From: DATJMJ01 sp035508795
GTDB taxonomy: Bacteria > Actinomycetota > Acidimicrobiia > Acidimicrobiales > Palsa-688
Direction of reading: 5' to 3'
NCBI GenBank assembly: GCA_035508795.1
Contig: DATJMJ010000248.1
Location: 1 to 15,843 of the forward strand
DNA: 15,843 bases
Position 1 is the stretch's first letter. Each line of letters opens with the position of its first letter. Positions 14,939 through 15,843 of the stretch are shown in pieces. A program made the translations under genes and the position numbers. The notes below the pieces were generated by a model. That model did no database searches. It was not told the DNA's origin and saw nothing but the letters and a program-made list of their open reading frames with translations.

Positions 14939-15843
14939 CGGGCACCTTGGCGACCGAGGAGGCTCGGTTGGCTAAAAACGGCCTCTACGTCCGCTCCCGA
15001 GGCCCCATCGGGGGTGGTGGTAGTCGTTCCTGGTCTTTTTATGGCGAACTGCTCGGGGGGACGGGCAAAACGACCGGGGAGGGACAAGCCTCGCGGCGGG
15101 GCGGCGATGTCGGCGCCTTCGGTGGCGCGCTCGAGCATGCGGCCGATGAGGCCGATGTTGAACGCCTCGGCGTCGGCCGCCTTGGAGCAAGCGGCCTCCA
15201 CCCGCTCCGGGCCCCATTTCTTCACAAGGCCCAAAAGTGCATATACCTGGCGCATTTTCCGCCACGGGAGCGGGTCGTCCAAGATGACCTTGGCGTAGGC
15301 ACCGATGGCCGGGCCATGGGCGGCCGCCATCGCCTGGAGGCGGTCCAGGTCCCTCATCGCGTAGATGGTCTTTTCGGCCGGGAAGTCGGCCGGGTCGGTG
15401 GAACGCCCGCCCGGGGGCTTGCGGGGGTGGGTCTTCACCAGGGCCCCGCGGGAATAGACGCGCACGATGGCGCGGTCGGCGCGGGCCTCGACGCGTTGGC
15501 CAATTAGGTTGCCCGGCACCGAGTAAAGGGCGCGCGCCACTTCGATGTAGTGGTCGCGATGGACCTTGGGGCTGGCATAGATGGGCAGGTCGTAAGGCTG
15601 TAGCGGTGCCGGCAGGAGCTGGGGCGCTTCCTCTGCCGAAAAGACCTCGGCTGGCCGGGCCGCCGTCGTGCCGTGGACGCGTTGGCCGGCGCGGCCCCGG
15701 CACCATTGCTCAGCTCTTGCCTGTGCGTCGGCCAGGTCGATGAAGCTCTCCCCGGCGAAGAACGAGCCCCTGGTGAAAGGCACTACGCGCTCGACCCTCG
15801 GTTTGTCGGTCGGTTTTCGCACCCTGGCAGGGTCAATGAGGAA
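14423..15843 (-). mobile_element. IS21-family element 2, truncated in istB and continuing off the right edge
   Basis: It holds the 3' part of istA and the first 173 codons of istB on the minus strand, head-to-head with IS21 element 1 across the RIT-like element. The outer IS end lies beyond the window, and the istB-side end is missing. Confidence 0.75.
14935..15843 (-). CDS. istA: Second IS21-family transposase IstA (C-terminal 302 residues; 5' end outside window)
   Basis: The frame is open to the right edge (first visible residues FLIDPAR), so the GTG at 15822 is not taken as the start. The visible part begins just before the catalytic glutamate of the DDE triad (KPTDKPRVERVVPFTRG, visible residue E18). 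It continues through the Mu-type C-terminal segment (YDLPIYASPKVHRDHYIEVA, LYSVPGNLIGQRVEARAD, YSRGALVKTHPRKPPGG) to a serine- and threonine-containing tail. The helix-turn-helix and first two aspartates would lie upstream, outside the window. The stop overlaps the istB start as in intact IS21 operons. Nothing suggests damage within the visible part. Confidence 0.88.
   Translation of the reverse strand, partial: FLIDPARVRKPTDKPRVERVVPFTRGSFFAGESFIDLADAQARAEQWCRGRAGQRVHGTTAARPAEVFSAEEAPQLLPAPLQPYDLPIYASPKVHRDHYIEVARALYSVPGNLIGQRVEARADRAIVRVYSRGALVKTHPRKPPGGRSTDPADFPAEKTIYAMRDLDRLQAMAAAHGPAIGAYAKVILDDPLPWRKMRQVYALLGLVKKWGPERVEAACSKAADAEAFNIGLIGRMLERATEGADIAAPPRGLSLPGRFARPPEQFAIKRPGTTTTTPDGASGADVEAVFSQPSLLGRQGAR

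Noticed and set aside
9001..15843. A composite transposon mobilised by two flanking IS21 copies
   Set aside because: The two IS elements belong to different subfamilies and both lack a complete istB, so they are unlikely to act together as composite ends.

Overview
The window is high-GC, with GTG/TTG starts and Shine-Dalgarno sequences. Its gene content (an FG-GAP/YD/NHL giant wall-type protein, a small exported DUF3558-like protein, actinobacterial-looking IS21 elements) suggests an actinobacterium, possibly of the Acidimicrobiia. That placement is an inference from style, not from a marker gene.

Left half (1-8788). A giant RHS/YD-repeat gene enters from beyond the left edge and ends at 6953. 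Its order is FG-GAP repeats, an RHS N-terminal (DUF6531-like) segment, YD repeats, two consecutive six-blade NHL propellers, more YD repeats, the RHS core ending in DPSG, and a 228-residue tip of lower GC with no toxin motif I recognise. Downstream on the same strand lie a possible 28-codon ORF containing a 9-bp hairpin and a small exported protein gene, which by position could be an immunity or partner gene. Convergent to it is a TPR-repeat gene on the minus strand.

Right half (about 9010-15843). This is a nest of mobile elements. An IS21-family element (istA, istB) reads rightward from about 9010. A different IS21-family element (partial istA, istB) reads leftward from the right edge. Between them sits a 3.4-kb element with three tyrosine recombinase genes in one translationally coupled operon, the hallmark of a 'recombinase in trio' (RIT) element, bounded by 109-bp inverted repeats with one mismatch.

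The most striking observation is that both istB genes, which are divergent in sequence, are cut at exactly the same codon, the Walker B aspartate. Both then read in the same phase into the inverted repeat, which gives them the same 19-residue tail and stop. This implies that the RIT-like element inserts with motif-level specificity into IS21 helper ATPase genes. The present head-to-head arrangement of two 5' istB halves probably arose by recombination between two insertions. All three recombinases keep their catalytic residues, whereas neither IS21 element has a complete istB.
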